From: Psychrobacter sp. BI730
GTDB taxonomy: Bacteria; Pseudomonadota; Gammaproteobacteria; Pseudomonadales; Moraxellaceae
Direction of reading: 5' to 3'
Length of the DNA: 64,000 nucleotides
Assembly (NCBI RefSeq): GCF_013414195.1
Contig: NZ_JAATTV010000008.1
Coordinates: 124,001-188,000 of the forward strand
A model generated the notes under the pieces. That model searched no databases. It saw only the letters and a program-made list of their open reading frames with translations, and was not told the origin of the DNA. A program made the position numbers and the translations under genes. Positions 1 through 9,261 of this stretch are shown here, piece by piece (positions within the stretch are counted from its first letter, which is position 1; every line of letters starts with the position of its first letter).

Positions 1-973
1 CTTGACCGCGGTCATTGGCATATAATGCTGCATTTTGATAGGCAAGCTCAGAACCACCAAGGCCTTGCAAGCCCATAGTGACACGCTCGTAGTTCATCAT
101 GATGAACATAGATGATAGACCAGTGTTTTCCGCGCCAACCATCCAACCTTTAGCATTATCAAAGTTCATGACACAAGTCGCAGAGGCTTTGATACCCATT
201 TTGTGTTCGATAGAGCCTACCGCTAACGTATTGCGCTCGCCTAAGCTACCATCTGCATTGACCAAGAATTTTGGTACGACAAATAGTGAGATACCTTTTG
301 AACCTTCTGGTGCATTTGGTGTTTTTGCCAATACCAAATGAATGATGTTATCAGTAAGGTCATGCTCACCACCAGTGATAAAGATTTTGGTACCAGAGAT
401 ATCATAGCTACCATCATCATTAGGCACGGCTTTGGTTTTGATAATACCCAAATCAGTACCAGCATGCGGCTCTGTCAAGCACATAGTGCCAGCCCATTCG
501 CCGTTGTACATTTTTTCTAGATAAGTTTGCTTTTGCTCTTCAGAGCCAGCCGCATTTAAACAAAGCGTCGCACCGACTGTTAGGTTTGGATACAGGGCAA
601 ATGATTGGTTGGCAGTGAAAACCATCTCTTCGGTGAGCATGGTAACCATTTTAGGGAAGCCCTGACCGCCGTATTCAGCATTACCGCTTAAGCCAACCCA
701 ACCAGACTCAGCATATTGCTTATAGGCTTCTTTGAATCCTGTCGGAGTCGTGACGACGCCATCACCTTCGAAAGTTGCGCCTTCTTCATCACCGCTACGG
801 TTAATAGGAAGTAGAATGTTTTTTGACAGTTTTCCCATTTCTTCTAAAATCATATCGACAGTTTCCATGTCAACATGAGCCAAGTTTTCGTTGTTTTGCC
901 AAAACTCTGGCGCCTTAAATACGTCATTTAAGATAAAGCGCATGTCATTAAGAGGGGCATTATAAACAGCCAT
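1..973 (-). CDS. Acyl-CoA dehydrogenase, C-terminal part outside window
   Basis: This is the N-terminal part (about 324 residues) of a long FAD-dependent acyl-CoA dehydrogenase that would oxidise an acyl-CoA to the 2-enoyl-CoA; base 1 cuts it before its catalytic glutamate. The protein begins MAVYNAPLNDMRF, and the flavin/substrate block MCLTEPHAGTDLGI is seen around residue 165. The ATG at 973 is preceded by AAAGGA at a good distance, which favours it over an in-frame ATG six bases upstream. It is a close paralogue of the next gene (1321-3114), sharing stretches such as GSIEHKMGIKASATCVMNFD. The family (about 600 residues) includes DmdC-like and Pseudomonas FadE-like enzymes; the substrate cannot be read from sequence. 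Confidence 0.9.
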   Translation of the reverse strand, partial: MAVYNAPLNDMRFILNDVFKAPEFWQNNENLAHVDMETVDMILEEMGKLSKNILLPINRSGDEEGATFEGDGVVTTPTGFKEAYKQYAESGWVGLSGNAEYGGQGFPKMVTMLTEEMVFTANQSFALYPNLTVGATLCLNAAGSEEQKQTYLEKMYNGEWAGTMCLTEPHAGTDLGIIKTKAVPNDDGSYDISGTKIFITGGEHDLTDNIIHLVLAKTPNAPEGSKGISLFVVPKFLVNADGSLGERNTLAVGSIEHKMGIKASATCVMNFDNAKGWMVGAENTGLSSMFIMMNYERVTMGLQGLGGSELAYQNAALYANDRGQ

Positions 974-1320
974 AAACATTCCTTTGGTTCAAATAATTAA
1001 AATTGAAGTTGTTAAGATTATCAACTGTTTTCTTGGTATAACCTTAGCGATTAATAATCAAAGTTTAACAAATAAGCTTGTGAGCGAGTGTATTTCTTCG
1101 TGAATTGTGCGTACACCAAAAGTTAGCAGCGGCTATTGAAGTGCTTATAGACACCTTGCTGATAACTATAATGTGAGAAGGTAGACAGGTCGGTGCTTAT
1201 AGATAGTTGCTACTGTCAAAACTATGTTGATAGTCGTCATAAGCACGCGCAAAATAAAGCGGCAACACACCGAAGTATATTGCCGCTCAGATTATACGAT
1301 TACGAAGTTTAGCGCTTTAA
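974..1320. other. Intergenic region between the two acyl-CoA dehydrogenases
   Basis: This 347-base gap separates two genes on the minus strand. It holds the hairpin at 1258-1287 and presumably the promoter of the downstream (lower-coordinate) dehydrogenase. I see no ORF with a ribosome site, no RNA gene and no convincing -35/-10 pair. Confidence 0.6.
1258..1287 (-). terminator. Probable terminator of the second acyl-CoA dehydrogenase
   Basis: On the minus strand an 8-bp perfect stem AGCGGCAA/TTGCCGCT with a 14-base loop is followed by TTTATTTT. It lies 34 bases beyond the stop codon of the 1321-3114 gene. The interrupted T tract makes its efficiency uncertain. Confidence 0.6.
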
Positions 1321-3114
1321 TTAAAAGGCAAACTGATCAACGTCCATGCTCATGTATGGCTCTACACCAGTGCTGATACGCTGTACGTGCGTAGTAGTAC
1401 GTGGCAATAGCTTAGCAAAGTAGAACTGAGCTGTTTTAACTTTAGCATCATAGAATGCTTTTTCGCCAGTACCGTTTGCGATAGCAGTCTGAGCAACCAG
1501 TGCCATACGCGCCCATAAGTAAGCTAGAGTTACATAACCGCTGAAATACATATAGTCTACTGCAGCGCCGCCGACAGCATCTGGCGTTTCAGTTGCTTGC
1601 ATGCCGATGCGTGCAGTCAAATCGCCCCATTCTTTAAGATGCTTGGCAAGTGGGCGAATGAACTGACCCATCTCGTCATTTTCTTTGTTTTCTTCACAGA
1701 ATTCTTTGATAACGTTTACAAAGTTAGCAAGTAGCTTACCTTGTGAACCCAAGACTTTACGGCCTAACAAGTCAAGTGCTTGAATCTCTGTGGTACCTTC
1801 GTATAAGCAAGAAATGCGCGTATCACGTACGTTCTGCTCCATACCCCATTCGCTAACGAAACCATGACCACCATAAACCTGAATACCATGGTTAGCAGCT
1901 TCTAAACCTGTTTCAGTCAAGAACGCTTTAGCAATTGGTGTCAGTAGTGACAACATTTGGTCAGCAAACTTCAACGCTTCGCCTTCGCCTTTTGCGACGG
2001 TATCTGCAAAATGTGAGAGATAATAAACTAGCGCACGACCACCTTCAGCAAAGGCTTTTTCCGTCAACAACATGTTACGAACAGCTGGATGTACAATGAT
2101 AGGATCAGCCGCTTTTTCTGGTGCTTTCGTACCTGATAGTGAACGCATCGCTAAGCGGTCTTTTGCATAAGTCAATGAACCTTGGAATGCATACTCTGCT
2201 GCAGTCAAACCTTGCACGGCAGTACCGATACGTGCCACGTTCATAAAGGTGAACATACACTGTAGGCCACGGTTTTCAGGTCCAATCAAGTAACCTGTTG
2301 CGCCATCGAAGTTCATGACACAAGTTGCAGAGGCTTTGATACCCATTTTGTGTTCGATAGAGCCACAAACGACATTGTTGCTTTCGCCAACGCTACCATC
2401 TGCGTTGACCGTCATTTTAGGAACGATAAACAATGAGATACCTTTGGTACCAGCAGGTGCACCTGGTAGACGAGCCAATACAATATGGATGATGTTACCA
2501 GTTAGGTCATGCTCACCGGCAGAGATGAAAATCTTTTGACCCGTGATGCTATAGCTACCATCTTCTTTAGGCTCAGCTTTGGTACGGATAATACCCAAGT
2601 CAGAACCCGCATGCGCTTCAGTAAGACACATGGTGCCTGACCATTCGCCAGTGACCATTTTTTCTAAATAGGTTTGTTTTTGCTCGTCAGTACCATGATG
2701 CTCGATGGTTTGGATAGCACCATGTGATAGGCCAGGGTACATAGAAAATGACCAGTTAGCCGTACCAACCATTTCATTGATGACAGTAGATAATGAGAAC
2801 GGCATGTTTTGACCACCGAAATCTTCTTCAGCAGATAAAGCAGGGAAGCCAAGCTCACAATACGCGTCATAAGCTTCTTTAAAGCCTTTTGGCGTGGTGA
2901 CCTTACCATTGTCAAACTTACAGCCTTCAGCATCACCGCTTTGGTTCAATGGCGACAGTTCGTTTTCAGCAAAGCTTGCAGCCATTTCAAACAGGCTGTC
3001 CATTAGCTCGCGGTCAGCTTCTTGGAACGCAGGCAAAGTTTTGTAGTGGCTTTCACTATCGAGTAGTTCATGCATAACGAATTGGATATCACGTAAGGGC
3101 GCTTTGTATTGCAT
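1321..3114 (-). CDS. Acyl-CoA dehydrogenase (long, about 600 aa type)
   Basis: This is a 597-residue FAD-dependent acyl-CoA dehydrogenase for fatty-acid beta-oxidation or a related acyl-CoA. The conserved block MCLTEAHAGSDLGI lies near residue 161. The catalytic-glutamate motif CLYEGTTEIQ lies near residue 438, followed by a C-terminal extension ending in DVDQFAF, typical of the 590-600-residue subgroup rather than the 380-residue ACAD or 800-residue E. coli FadE. The ATG is preceded by AGGACAGGAAGTT, a strong ribosome site. A 19-bp inverted repeat at 3170-3188 lies 56 bases upstream and may be an operator. Its close paralogue is the next gene on the same strand, so the pair probably arose by tandem duplication. 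Chain-length specificity is not predictable here. Confidence 0.93.
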   Translation of the reverse strand: MQYKAPLRDIQFVMHELLDSESHYKTLPAFQEADRELMDSLFEMAASFAENELSPLNQSGDAEGCKFDNGKVTTPKGFKEAYDAYCELGFPALSAEEDFGGQNMPFSLSTVINEMVGTANWSFSMYPGLSHGAIQTIEHHGTDEQKQTYLEKMVTGEWSGTMCLTEAHAGSDLGIIRTKAEPKEDGSYSITGQKIFISAGEHDLTGNIIHIVLARLPGAPAGTKGISLFIVPKMTVNADGSVGESNNVVCGSIEHKMGIKASATCVMNFDGATGYLIGPENRGLQCMFTFMNVARIGTAVQGLTAAEYAFQGSLTYAKDRLAMRSLSGTKAPEKAADPIIVHPAVRNMLLTEKAFAEGGRALVYYLSHFADTVAKGEGEALKFADQMLSLLTPIAKAFLTETGLEAANHGIQVYGGHGFVSEWGMEQNVRDTRISCLYEGTTEIQALDLLGRKVLGSQGKLLANFVNVIKEFCEENKENDEMGQFIRPLAKHLKEWGDLTARIGMQATETPDAVGGAAVDYMYFSGYVTLAYLWARMALVAQTAIANGTGEKAFYDAKVKTAQFYFAKLLPRTTTHVQRISTGVEPYMSMDVDQFAF

Positions 3115-3169
3115 AACTTCCTGTCCTTTTTGGAATGTAACCGATCATAGCCAATAATGAGCATATGGT

Positions 3170-3188
3170 CGCACTATTCTCTAGTGCG
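3170..3188. promoter_or_regulatory. Inverted repeat, possible operator of acyl-CoA dehydrogenase
   Basis: CGCACTA-TTCTC-TAGTGCG is a perfect 7-bp inverted repeat with a 5-base centre. It lies 56 bases upstream of the dehydrogenase start codon, where a TetR- or FadR-like repressor could act. No regulator gene is adjacent, so the assignment is inference only. Confidence 0.35.
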
Positions 3189-3529
3189 TTATTCTTGCCT
3201 AGCCAGTCTGGAAATCTAAATAAATGATAAACAGTAAAGCAGGTCAACCATGCTATCGATTACATAAAATAGTGTTAAAAAGAGTGGTGATTGTCAGAGT
3301 CAATGAGAGATTAAATGTGCTCTAACAAATTCACTATAAAAGATAGGCTTTCATAGGTGATTATACAAGTTTGGTGACAGGACTGATAAGTCATGAACCT
3401 ATCTTGCATCGGTTATGCAATCGACGTTAGGCGCTAGGAGATAGCAGCATTAAGCATATGAAAAATTTAGTGTTACTAAGACAGATAGTCCTTTATATGA
3501 CCGGTATTAACATGAAAAAACGACAGGCA

Positions 3530-3560
3530 AAAAAATAGCGTTTGCCATAAAGACAAACGC
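3530..3560 (-). terminator. Terminator of the GGDEF/EAL gene
   Basis: On the minus strand a 7-bp stem GCGTTTG/CAAACGC is followed by TATTTTTTTG. It lies about 140 bases beyond the stop codon of the 3702-5414 gene, so the transcript would have a long 3' tail. Confidence 0.7.
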
Positions 3561-3701
3561 ATTAGTATAAATGACAACATTATTTGGTAGAACCGAGCCT
3601 GTAAGTTATTTCACAGATATAAACGTGATAAACATTAAACATGCTCGTATGTTAGGAGTCTTAACATAGTAGTTTATGATTAATAACGAATAGCTTAGCG
3701 T

Positions 3702-5414
3702 TTACTCAGAAGCATTTTGTTGAATCAGCATCGCAGTGGCGACATCAGCAGCCACAGGTTTGCTAAACCAATAGCCCTGACCAATTTTGCAACCCATATC
3801 TAACAACACATCGCGCTGCTGCTCAGTTTCGATACCTTCAGCAACGACCTGCATGTCTAAAGCGACTGCTAAGTCTAAAATGGCTTTTACAATCGCGTGC
3901 TGGGTACGATCGGTTTCAATATTGGAGATAAAGCTCTTATCAATCTTGATAAAATCAAATGGATATTCTTGCAAGTAGCTTAATGACGCATAACCAGTAC
4001 CGAAATCATCGAGCGCTAGACGTACGCCAAGCTCTCTAAGCGAGTTAAGCTGTTTTTTTACATTATCATGACGCTGAATCAAAGACGACTCGGTTACTTC
4101 AATATGCAACTGATGGGCAGCAACGTCATTTGCTGTCAGTAGTGTGCTTACCATATCAAAGAAGTCAGGGTGGCTAAATTCCGCGGCATCAGCGTTGATA
4201 CAGACGTGTTGATGAAACCCTTGCTGTTGCCAAACGGCTAGTTGTTTGACGATTTTAATAGCCAGTTGCGAAAACAAATCAAAGGATAGCTTGTGCGCGA
4301 TAATGGCATTGATAAAATGAACGGGCTTGAGCAATCCGCGAGTGGGGTGTTGCCAACGTACCAATGCTTCAAAACCTGTGATAGCCCCAGTCTCTAATGA
4401 GAACTTTGGCTGATAATAAGGAACGAATTGACCTTCAGTGGTAGCAGTTCTAAGCTCAGACTCTAGCTCTAAGCTACCAGCGGTGGCGCTTTCAATTGCC
4501 TCGTCGTACCAGCGAATATCATCGCCACCATGCTGCTTGACATAGTCCAATGCTTTTTCTGCTTTGGTCAATAAACCCGTTACTTCGTTATCGTCTTTTG
4601 GAAAACAGCTCACACCCACAGAAATATGGTAATAGATATTTGCATCTGTCGCATGGCTCTTGTCAGTAGAGAAGGGACGCTCACACATTTGCATGAGTGT
4701 GTCTAGCTGATGACGTACCATATTGGCATCTTTAACTTCAAATAATAGCGCAAAATCATCACCCCCAAAGTGAGAAAAGGAGCGTAAATTATGCAGTTTG
4801 AGCTTTTCGACTCCTTCTGCAAAGTTTTTTATTAAATCATTGGCACCATCAGGCCCTAATAGGCTGGCAAGATTGCGATAACGGTCAATGTTTAAGCGTA
4901 CAAGGACAACCTCTTGGTAACTATCCAATAGCATGTCACTTGTCTGACTCAAAAATACCTTGCGGTTAGGGAGACCTGTGAGCTGATCATAGTTGAGTAA
5001 ATGGGCGACCTGTTTTTGATCTTTAATAACTGCAGACATATCACGCAGCATACCAATATGATAAGCCATTTGATCTATATAAATCTTGCGATAAGTGACA
5101 TGACAATCAATAGGCTCGCCATAACGATTGATCATCGAAAAATCAAGTTCGTAAAATCCATGACTGTTTAGGTTTTTACTGATGTCTTTCAAGATAAGCT
5201 GTTCTGCTTCTGATAAAAACTTAGCAGCATAAATACCAAGTGGCCGACCAACCAAGAAATCTTCTTTGTAGCCAATCATAAGCTCATAACTGGCATTGAC
5301 CGCTAAATAACGTAAATTATCATCTAATACAAATATGGCGTCTTCAAGCTGTTCACATAGCGTACTCATCAACTGCTGCTTGATTGATACTGGAATAGTG
5401 TCAAAATTGCTCAT
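3702..5414 (-). CDS. PAS-GGDEF-EAL cyclic-di-GMP protein, probably a phosphodiesterase
   Basis: This 570-residue soluble protein turns over cyclic-di-GMP. A PAS domain covers about residues 15-130, a GGDEF domain about 135-305 and an EAL domain about 325-565. The GGDEF signature reads GGDDF (217-221). The first metal-site aspartate of the usual DxD appears as N in NIDRYR (175-180), and no RxxD inhibitory site precedes GGDDF, so cyclase activity is doubtful. The EAL domain keeps its active-site residues: EAL at 349-351, an IN motif, EVTES, DDFGTGYASL, KIDKSF, AEGIE and QGYWFSKP. I infer a PAS-controlled phosphodiesterase with a degenerate, perhaps GTP-sensing, GGDEF domain. It has no membrane segment and is probably monocistronic. 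Confidence 0.9.
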   Translation of the reverse strand: MSNFDTIPVSIKQQLMSTLCEQLEDAIFVLDDNLRYLAVNASYELMIGYKEDFLVGRPLGIYAAKFLSEAEQLILKDISKNLNSHGFYELDFSMINRYGEPIDCHVTYRKIYIDQMAYHIGMLRDMSAVIKDQKQVAHLLNYDQLTGLPNRKVFLSQTSDMLLDSYQEVVLVRLNIDRYRNLASLLGPDGANDLIKNFAEGVEKLKLHNLRSFSHFGGDDFALLFEVKDANMVRHQLDTLMQMCERPFSTDKSHATDANIYYHISVGVSCFPKDDNEVTGLLTKAEKALDYVKQHGGDDIRWYDEAIESATAGSLELESELRTATTEGQFVPYYQPKFSLETGAITGFEALVRWQHPTRGLLKPVHFINAIIAHKLSFDLFSQLAIKIVKQLAVWQQQGFHQHVCINADAAEFSHPDFFDMVSTLLTANDVAAHQLHIEVTESSLIQRHDNVKKQLNSLRELGVRLALDDFGTGYASLSYLQEYPFDFIKIDKSFISNIETDRTQHAIVKAILDLAVALDMQVVAEGIETEQQRDVLLDMGCKIGQGYWFSKPVAADVATAMLIQQNASE

Positions 5415-5587
5415 AATAGTGGCTCACAAAAGATAAGGGCTTATAAAAATAAGAACTGCATTATCAATTTATTAACATTGAGTTGGCATCGCGTTTTACT
5501 GTGTACGATACAGAACAGACTTTATTTTTGACTATAAGTATAAAAGATAAAAACTACGATAGTCATACTAATACTTATCAGTTTTTA

Positions 5588-6484
5588 CTAGGTGCTTAAG
5601 GCGTGTAAAGTAGCTAACGCTACCACTGGTGCAGTTTCGGTACGCAAGACTCTTGTTCCAATTTGCCAAGGCTCAAATCCAACACTCTCCGCTTGCTGAC
5701 ATTCATCGTGACTCAAACCACCTTCAGGCCCGATCAACAGTTTGATATAAGGGGTCTGTTGTTTAAGAATATCAGATAGAGCGTCAGGCATGGCAGGTTG
5801 TCCTGCTGCTGGTACACTCATTTGCATACATAGATCTGCAGCGTTTGCTAATACTTGATAGTAAGAATCATGACTAAGCACAGAAACGATAGAACTGACG
5901 GCCATTTGCGCCTTCGTAACGCCAGTAGCCATAGCCTCAGTAGTCTTAGCATCAGAATTGGTATTGCTTAGCCATTCGTTGATTGATTGTGGCGCAAGAA
6001 TAAGAGGTGGGCGATTAAGGCCGCATTGTTCACAAGCAGCGATGGCCACTTGTTGCCAGTGCGCCAGTTTCTTTTCAACTTGAGCAGGTTTTAATGTGAC
6101 TTCGCCATGGTGGCTGCTGAGCAACTGAATGGCAGTCACTCCAAGCTCAGTTGCTTTTTGGATAGCATAATCCATACGCTCACCGCGGCTCATTACCAAA
6201 CCAATCTGAGTGATAGTAGGCGGCGTACGATCGTCGTCTATATGTGTAAGCAAAGTAGCAGTGGTATTTTTTTTACTGATTGCCTGTAGCTCTACTGTAT
6301 ATTCGCCACCAAATCCATCGAACAAAATCCCTTGATCCCCAATATTGGCTCGTAGTACACGGCACCAATGATGGACTACACTATCGGGTAATTCGACATT
6401 GCTACCTAGCGGTAACTCACCCAATTTAGGTAGTGATGAGGCATCAGCATTGTCGTTGTTAACGGCATAAAAAAAACGTCGCAC
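5588..6484 (-). CDS. rsmE: 16S rRNA m3U1498 methyltransferase RsmE
   Basis: This SPOUT-family enzyme methylates N3 of U1498 in 16S rRNA within the small subunit, using SAM. The C-terminal knot motifs LLIGPEGGLSHDE and GTRVLRTETAPV are typical, as is MRRFFY at the N-terminus. Translation starts at GTG, with GGAATAAG upstream. At 298 residues it is about 50 longer than the usual 240-250. The surplus is an insertion around residues 165-230, rich in small residues, ahead of the SAM-binding knot. The gene stands alone between the GGDEF/EAL gene upstream of its end and metF. Function is confident; the role of the insertion is unknown. Confidence 0.93.
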   Translation of the reverse strand: MRRFFYAVNNDNADASSLPKLGELPLGSNVELPDSVVHHWCRVLRANIGDQGILFDGFGGEYTVELQAISKKNTTATLLTHIDDDRTPPTITQIGLVMSRGERMDYAIQKATELGVTAIQLLSSHHGEVTLKPAQVEKKLAHWQQVAIAACEQCGLNRPPLILAPQSINEWLSNTNSDAKTTEAMATGVTKAQMAVSSIVSVLSHDSYYQVLANAADLCMQMSVPAAGQPAMPDALSDILKQQTPYIKLLIGPEGGLSHDECQQAESVGFEPWQIGTRVLRTETAPVVALATLHALST

Positions 6485-6784
6485 GTGGTCTTATTCCTAT
6501 TATTTGATTGAGTGTAATTATTATTAGATCTATAGAATATCACTTGAGACAATTAATGACATTTGTTTTATGAGAATTTTTCTTAATAAAGATAATTATT
6601 TTTAGAGCAGCATTATTACACAGTGAAGAAATTTTTAAAAATCAAATAAGATAAAGTGTATGAATAAAACGGTAAAGGGTTATTGGTCAAAATTTTGACA
6701 ATAAAAAACTGGCGCTCCTAGAAACGCCAGTCATTAATAATGTATTCAGGAATGATTGAGGGATATTCTAGAATGCTTACAAGT
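6485..6784. other. Intergenic region between rsmE and metF
   Basis: This 300-base AT-rich gap separates two minus-strand genes. It contains the metF terminator at 6702-6731 and presumably the rsmE promoter. I see nothing else. Confidence 0.55.
6702..6731 (-). terminator. Terminator of the ahcY-metF operon
   Basis: On the minus strand a 7-bp stem ACTGGCG/CGCCAGT is followed directly by TTTTTTATTG, 54 bases beyond the metF stop codon. Confidence 0.8.
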
Positions 6785-7633
6785 TTAAGCGGTCAATCCC
6801 AATGCTTCTACCAAGCGTTTGTTTGGCTCAACTTTGTTCATGCTATAAAAATGCATGGCAGGTACGCCCTCGGCAATCAAGCGTTCACATAAACGATAAA
6901 CCACATCAAAGCCAAACTCACGAATAGCCTTACTATCATCGCCAAAATCCGTCAACTGCTTACGTACATAGCGCGGAATATCGGCGCCACAGCTATCAGC
7001 AAAACGCAAGAGATTGCTTGAATTGGTAATTGGCATGATACCAGCGACCAAAGGCTGAGCTACTGTATCAATACCGCGTTTCTCTAACTTATCACGCAAG
7101 TACAGATAGCTGTCAGCGTTGTAGAAAAACTGGGTAATCGACGCATTGGCACCAGCTTGGTATTTATTTACCAAGTTATCAATGTCAAACTCAAAGCTAC
7201 GCGCTTGTGGGTGCATTTCAGGGTAGGAGGCCACTTCGATATGGAAGTGATCACCCGAATGCTCACGAATGTACTTTACCAAATCTACCGCAAATGGTAG
7301 TTCACCCATGCCCACCTGACCTGATGGCAAGTCGCCGCGTAGCGCTACTAAACGTCTAATACCTAAAGTCTTATAATACTCTAGCAATTCAGCGATTTCA
7401 CTTTTGTCATCGCCAATACAAGACATATGCGGCGCGATTTCAGTGGTACCACGCGCACTGAGTGCCTGTACGATATCTAAGGTGCGGCTACGGGTTGAAC
7501 CGCCCGCACCGTAAGTTACCGAAAAATAAGCTGGTAATAACTTATTAAGCTCATCGTAAGTGCTGAGAAGCTTTTCGTGACCTTGCTCGGTCTTTGCAGG
7601 AAAGAACTCAAAGGAGAAAGCAGGCTTACTCAC
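6785..7633 (-). CDS. metF: 5,10-methylenetetrahydrofolate reductase
   Basis: MetF reduces 5,10-methylene-THF to 5-methyl-THF, the methyl donor for methionine synthesis; it is a cytoplasmic FAD enzyme. Family features include FEFFPAKTE at the N-terminus, SVTYGAGGST, and HMSCIGDDK. I start it at GTG 7633, giving 282 residues, because AAAGGAGCC lies seven bases upstream and the protein then begins MSKPAFSFEFFPA like other MetF proteins. The longer reading frame from 7693 would overlap the end of ahcY and adds an unrelated N-terminus. It follows ahcY by 13 bases in one operon, so it should share the SAH riboswitch upstream: both genes serve the methyl cycle. Confidence 0.95.
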   Translation of the reverse strand: MSKPAFSFEFFPAKTEQGHEKLLSTYDELNKLLPAYFSVTYGAGGSTRSRTLDIVQALSARGTTEIAPHMSCIGDDKSEIAELLEYYKTLGIRRLVALRGDLPSGQVGMGELPFAVDLVKYIREHSGDHFHIEVASYPEMHPQARSFEFDIDNLVNKYQAGANASITQFFYNADSYLYLRDKLEKRGIDTVAQPLVAGIMPITNSSNLLRFADSCGADIPRYVRKQLTDFGDDSKAIREFGFDVVYRLCERLIAEGVPAMHFYSMNKVEPNKRLVEALGLTA

Positions 7634-7646
7634 AGTCAGGCTCCTT

Positions 7647-9071
7647 TTAGTATTTATAAGCGTCAGGCTTGAATGGACCTTCAACTGGCACACCCAAATA
7701 CTCAGCTTGCTTTTGGGTCAGCTTGGTTAGCGTACCGTTAAAGCCTGCAACCATCGCAGCGGCCACTTCTTCGTCTAACTTCTTAGGCAATACTTTTACG
7801 TATAGGTTGTCAGTACGTTGGTCAGCTGGCAAGTCAGCGAACTTCTCTTCGAACAGATACATTTGAGCCAATACTTGGTTGGCAAATGAGCCGTCCATCA
7901 CGCGTGATGGGTGACCAGTTGCGTTACCTAGGTTTACTAGGCGACCTTCAGCAAGCAAGATCAAATAATCGTTTTCATCGTCTGAACGGAAGATTTGATG
8001 AACTTGTGGCTTGATCTCAACCCAGCGCCAGTTATCACGCATAAATTGTGTGTCGATTTCGGTATCAAAGTGACCGATGTTACATACTACAGCACCAGGT
8101 TTAAGGGCTGCTAGCATATTTCTATCACAAACATGGTAGTTACCAGTTGTGGTGACGATCATATCAGTATCTTCAAGCAAGCGCTTGTTGATGCTAGCTG
8201 CGCCGCCCGTGTTATCACCGTCGATGTATGGTGATAATACTTCAAAACCGTCCATACATGCCTGCATAGCACAGATAGGGTCAACTTCTGAAACACGTAC
8301 GATCATGCCTTCTTGACGTAAGCTTTGTGTAGAGCCTTTACCTACATCGCCATAACCGATAACCAAGGCACGGCGACCAGCAAGGAACATATCGGTAGCG
8401 CGTTTAATAGCATCGTTTAAGCTATGACGGCAGCCATATTTATTATCATTTTTAGACTTGGTAACCGCATCGTTGACGTTGATGGCTGGTACTTTAAGTG
8501 TACCTTTACCAAGCATCTCAACCAAGCGATGAACGCCAGTGGTGGTTTCTTCTGAGATACCATGGATGTTGTCAAGCAGCTCTGCATAATCATTGTGAAT
8601 CAAAGCAGTCAAATCACCGCCATCATCCAAGATTAAGTTAGCATCCCAAAGTTGGCCTGATGCTTCGCCGCCAACATGGACTTGCTGACGTAGGCACCAT
8701 TCATACTCTTCTTCTGTTTCGCCTTTCCAAGCATAAACAGAGATACCAGCAGCAGCAATTGCAGCAGCAGCATGGTCTTGAGTTGAGAAGATATTACATG
8801 ATGTCCAGCGTACTTCAGCACCAAGCGCAACTAGTGTCTCGATAAGTACGGCTGTCTGAATGGTCATGTGGATACAGCCAGCGATTTTCGCGCCTTTAAG
8901 CGGCTGGTCTGCTTCGTAGCGACGACGCAAACCCATTAGGGCAGGCATTTCGGCTTCAGCAAGGGTAATTTCACGGCGGCCGTAATCAGCAAGGCTGATG
9001 TCAGCGACTTTGTAGTCAGTGAAAGAGGGATCGATCGTATGGGCAGATGGTGTAGTAGACACTGCGTCCAT
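7647..9071 (-). CDS. ahcY: S-adenosylhomocysteine hydrolase
   Basis: AhcY splits S-adenosylhomocysteine (SAH), the inhibitory product of SAM methyltransferases, into homocysteine and adenosine using bound NAD+. The 474 residues match the bacterial long form. Visible are the N-terminal substrate region [31 protein letters not shown] with the active-site lysine, the Rossmann motif GYGDVGKG, and the C-terminal PFKPDAYKY that reaches the NAD of a neighbouring subunit. The start ATG has AGGAGC upstream. The gene heads an operon with metF. Its 184-base leader carries an SAH riboswitch (9174-9255) just after a good promoter, so expression should follow the SAH level. Confidence 0.97.
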   Translation of the reverse strand: MDAVSTTPSAHTIDPSFTDYKVADISLADYGRREITLAEAEMPALMGLRRRYEADQPLKGAKIAGCIHMTIQTAVLIETLVALGAEVRWTSCNIFSTQDHAAAAIAAAGISVYAWKGETEEEYEWCLRQQVHVGGEASGQLWDANLILDDGGDLTALIHNDYAELLDNIHGISEETTTGVHRLVEMLGKGTLKVPAINVNDAVTKSKNDNKYGCRHSLNDAIKRATDMFLAGRRALVIGYGDVGKGSTQSLRQEGMIVRVSEVDPICAMQACMDGFEVLSPYIDGDNTGGAASINKRLLEDTDMIVTTTGNYHVCDRNMLAALKPGAVVCNIGHFDTEIDTQFMRDNWRWVEIKPQVHQIFRSDDENDYLILLAEGRLVNLGNATGHPSRVMDGSFANQVLAQMYLFEEKFADLPADQRTDNLYVKVLPKKLDEEVAAAMVAGFNGTLTKLTQKQAEYLGVPVEGPFKPDAYKY

Positions 9072-9173
9072 AATATGCTCCTATCAGTGGTTAACGAATG
9101 ATAAAAAGAATAAAAACGCAGGTGCCGTTGTTTGTGCTGTGGGCGACCAAAAATATGGACTCTCGACAGTTAA

Positions 9174-9255
9174 CCGAGCCTAACATAACCTTTGATTGCA
9201 TAACTATAGAATGTTAATGCAGTAAATCACTGTTATGGCGCAACACCTCTCGGAG
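9174..9255 (-). promoter_or_regulatory. S-adenosylhomocysteine (SAH) riboswitch
   Basis: Read on the minus strand, the leader opens with CTCCGAGAGGTGTTGC and closes with TTAGGCTCGG. This matches the SAH aptamer pattern CGAGgaGCGcTGC ... AGGCTCG. P1 pairs CCGAG (9249-9253) with CTCGG (9174-9178), and P2 pairs CATAAC with GTTATG. The arm between the P2 strands is longer than in compact examples. Possible pseudoknot partners for GTGTTG lie downstream (CAGCAC). The element begins within a few bases of the predicted transcription start. Known SAH riboswitches switch SAH-recycling genes on when SAH is high; ahcY and metF follow here. Confidence 0.85.
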
Positions 9256-9261
9256 GTCGTT

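Larger units (their letters stand above)
3115..3701. other. 587-base intergenic region
   Basis: This gap lies between the GGDEF/EAL gene end and the acyl-CoA dehydrogenase start, both on the minus strand. It holds the terminator at 3530-3560 and the inverted repeat at 3170-3188. I see no plausible ORF and no RNA signature in the remaining sequence. Confidence 0.6.

Noticed and set aside
7634-7693. Longer N-terminus for metF
   Set aside because: It overlaps the ahcY end and lacks a ribosome site, while GTG 7633 has a strong one and yields the normal MetF start.
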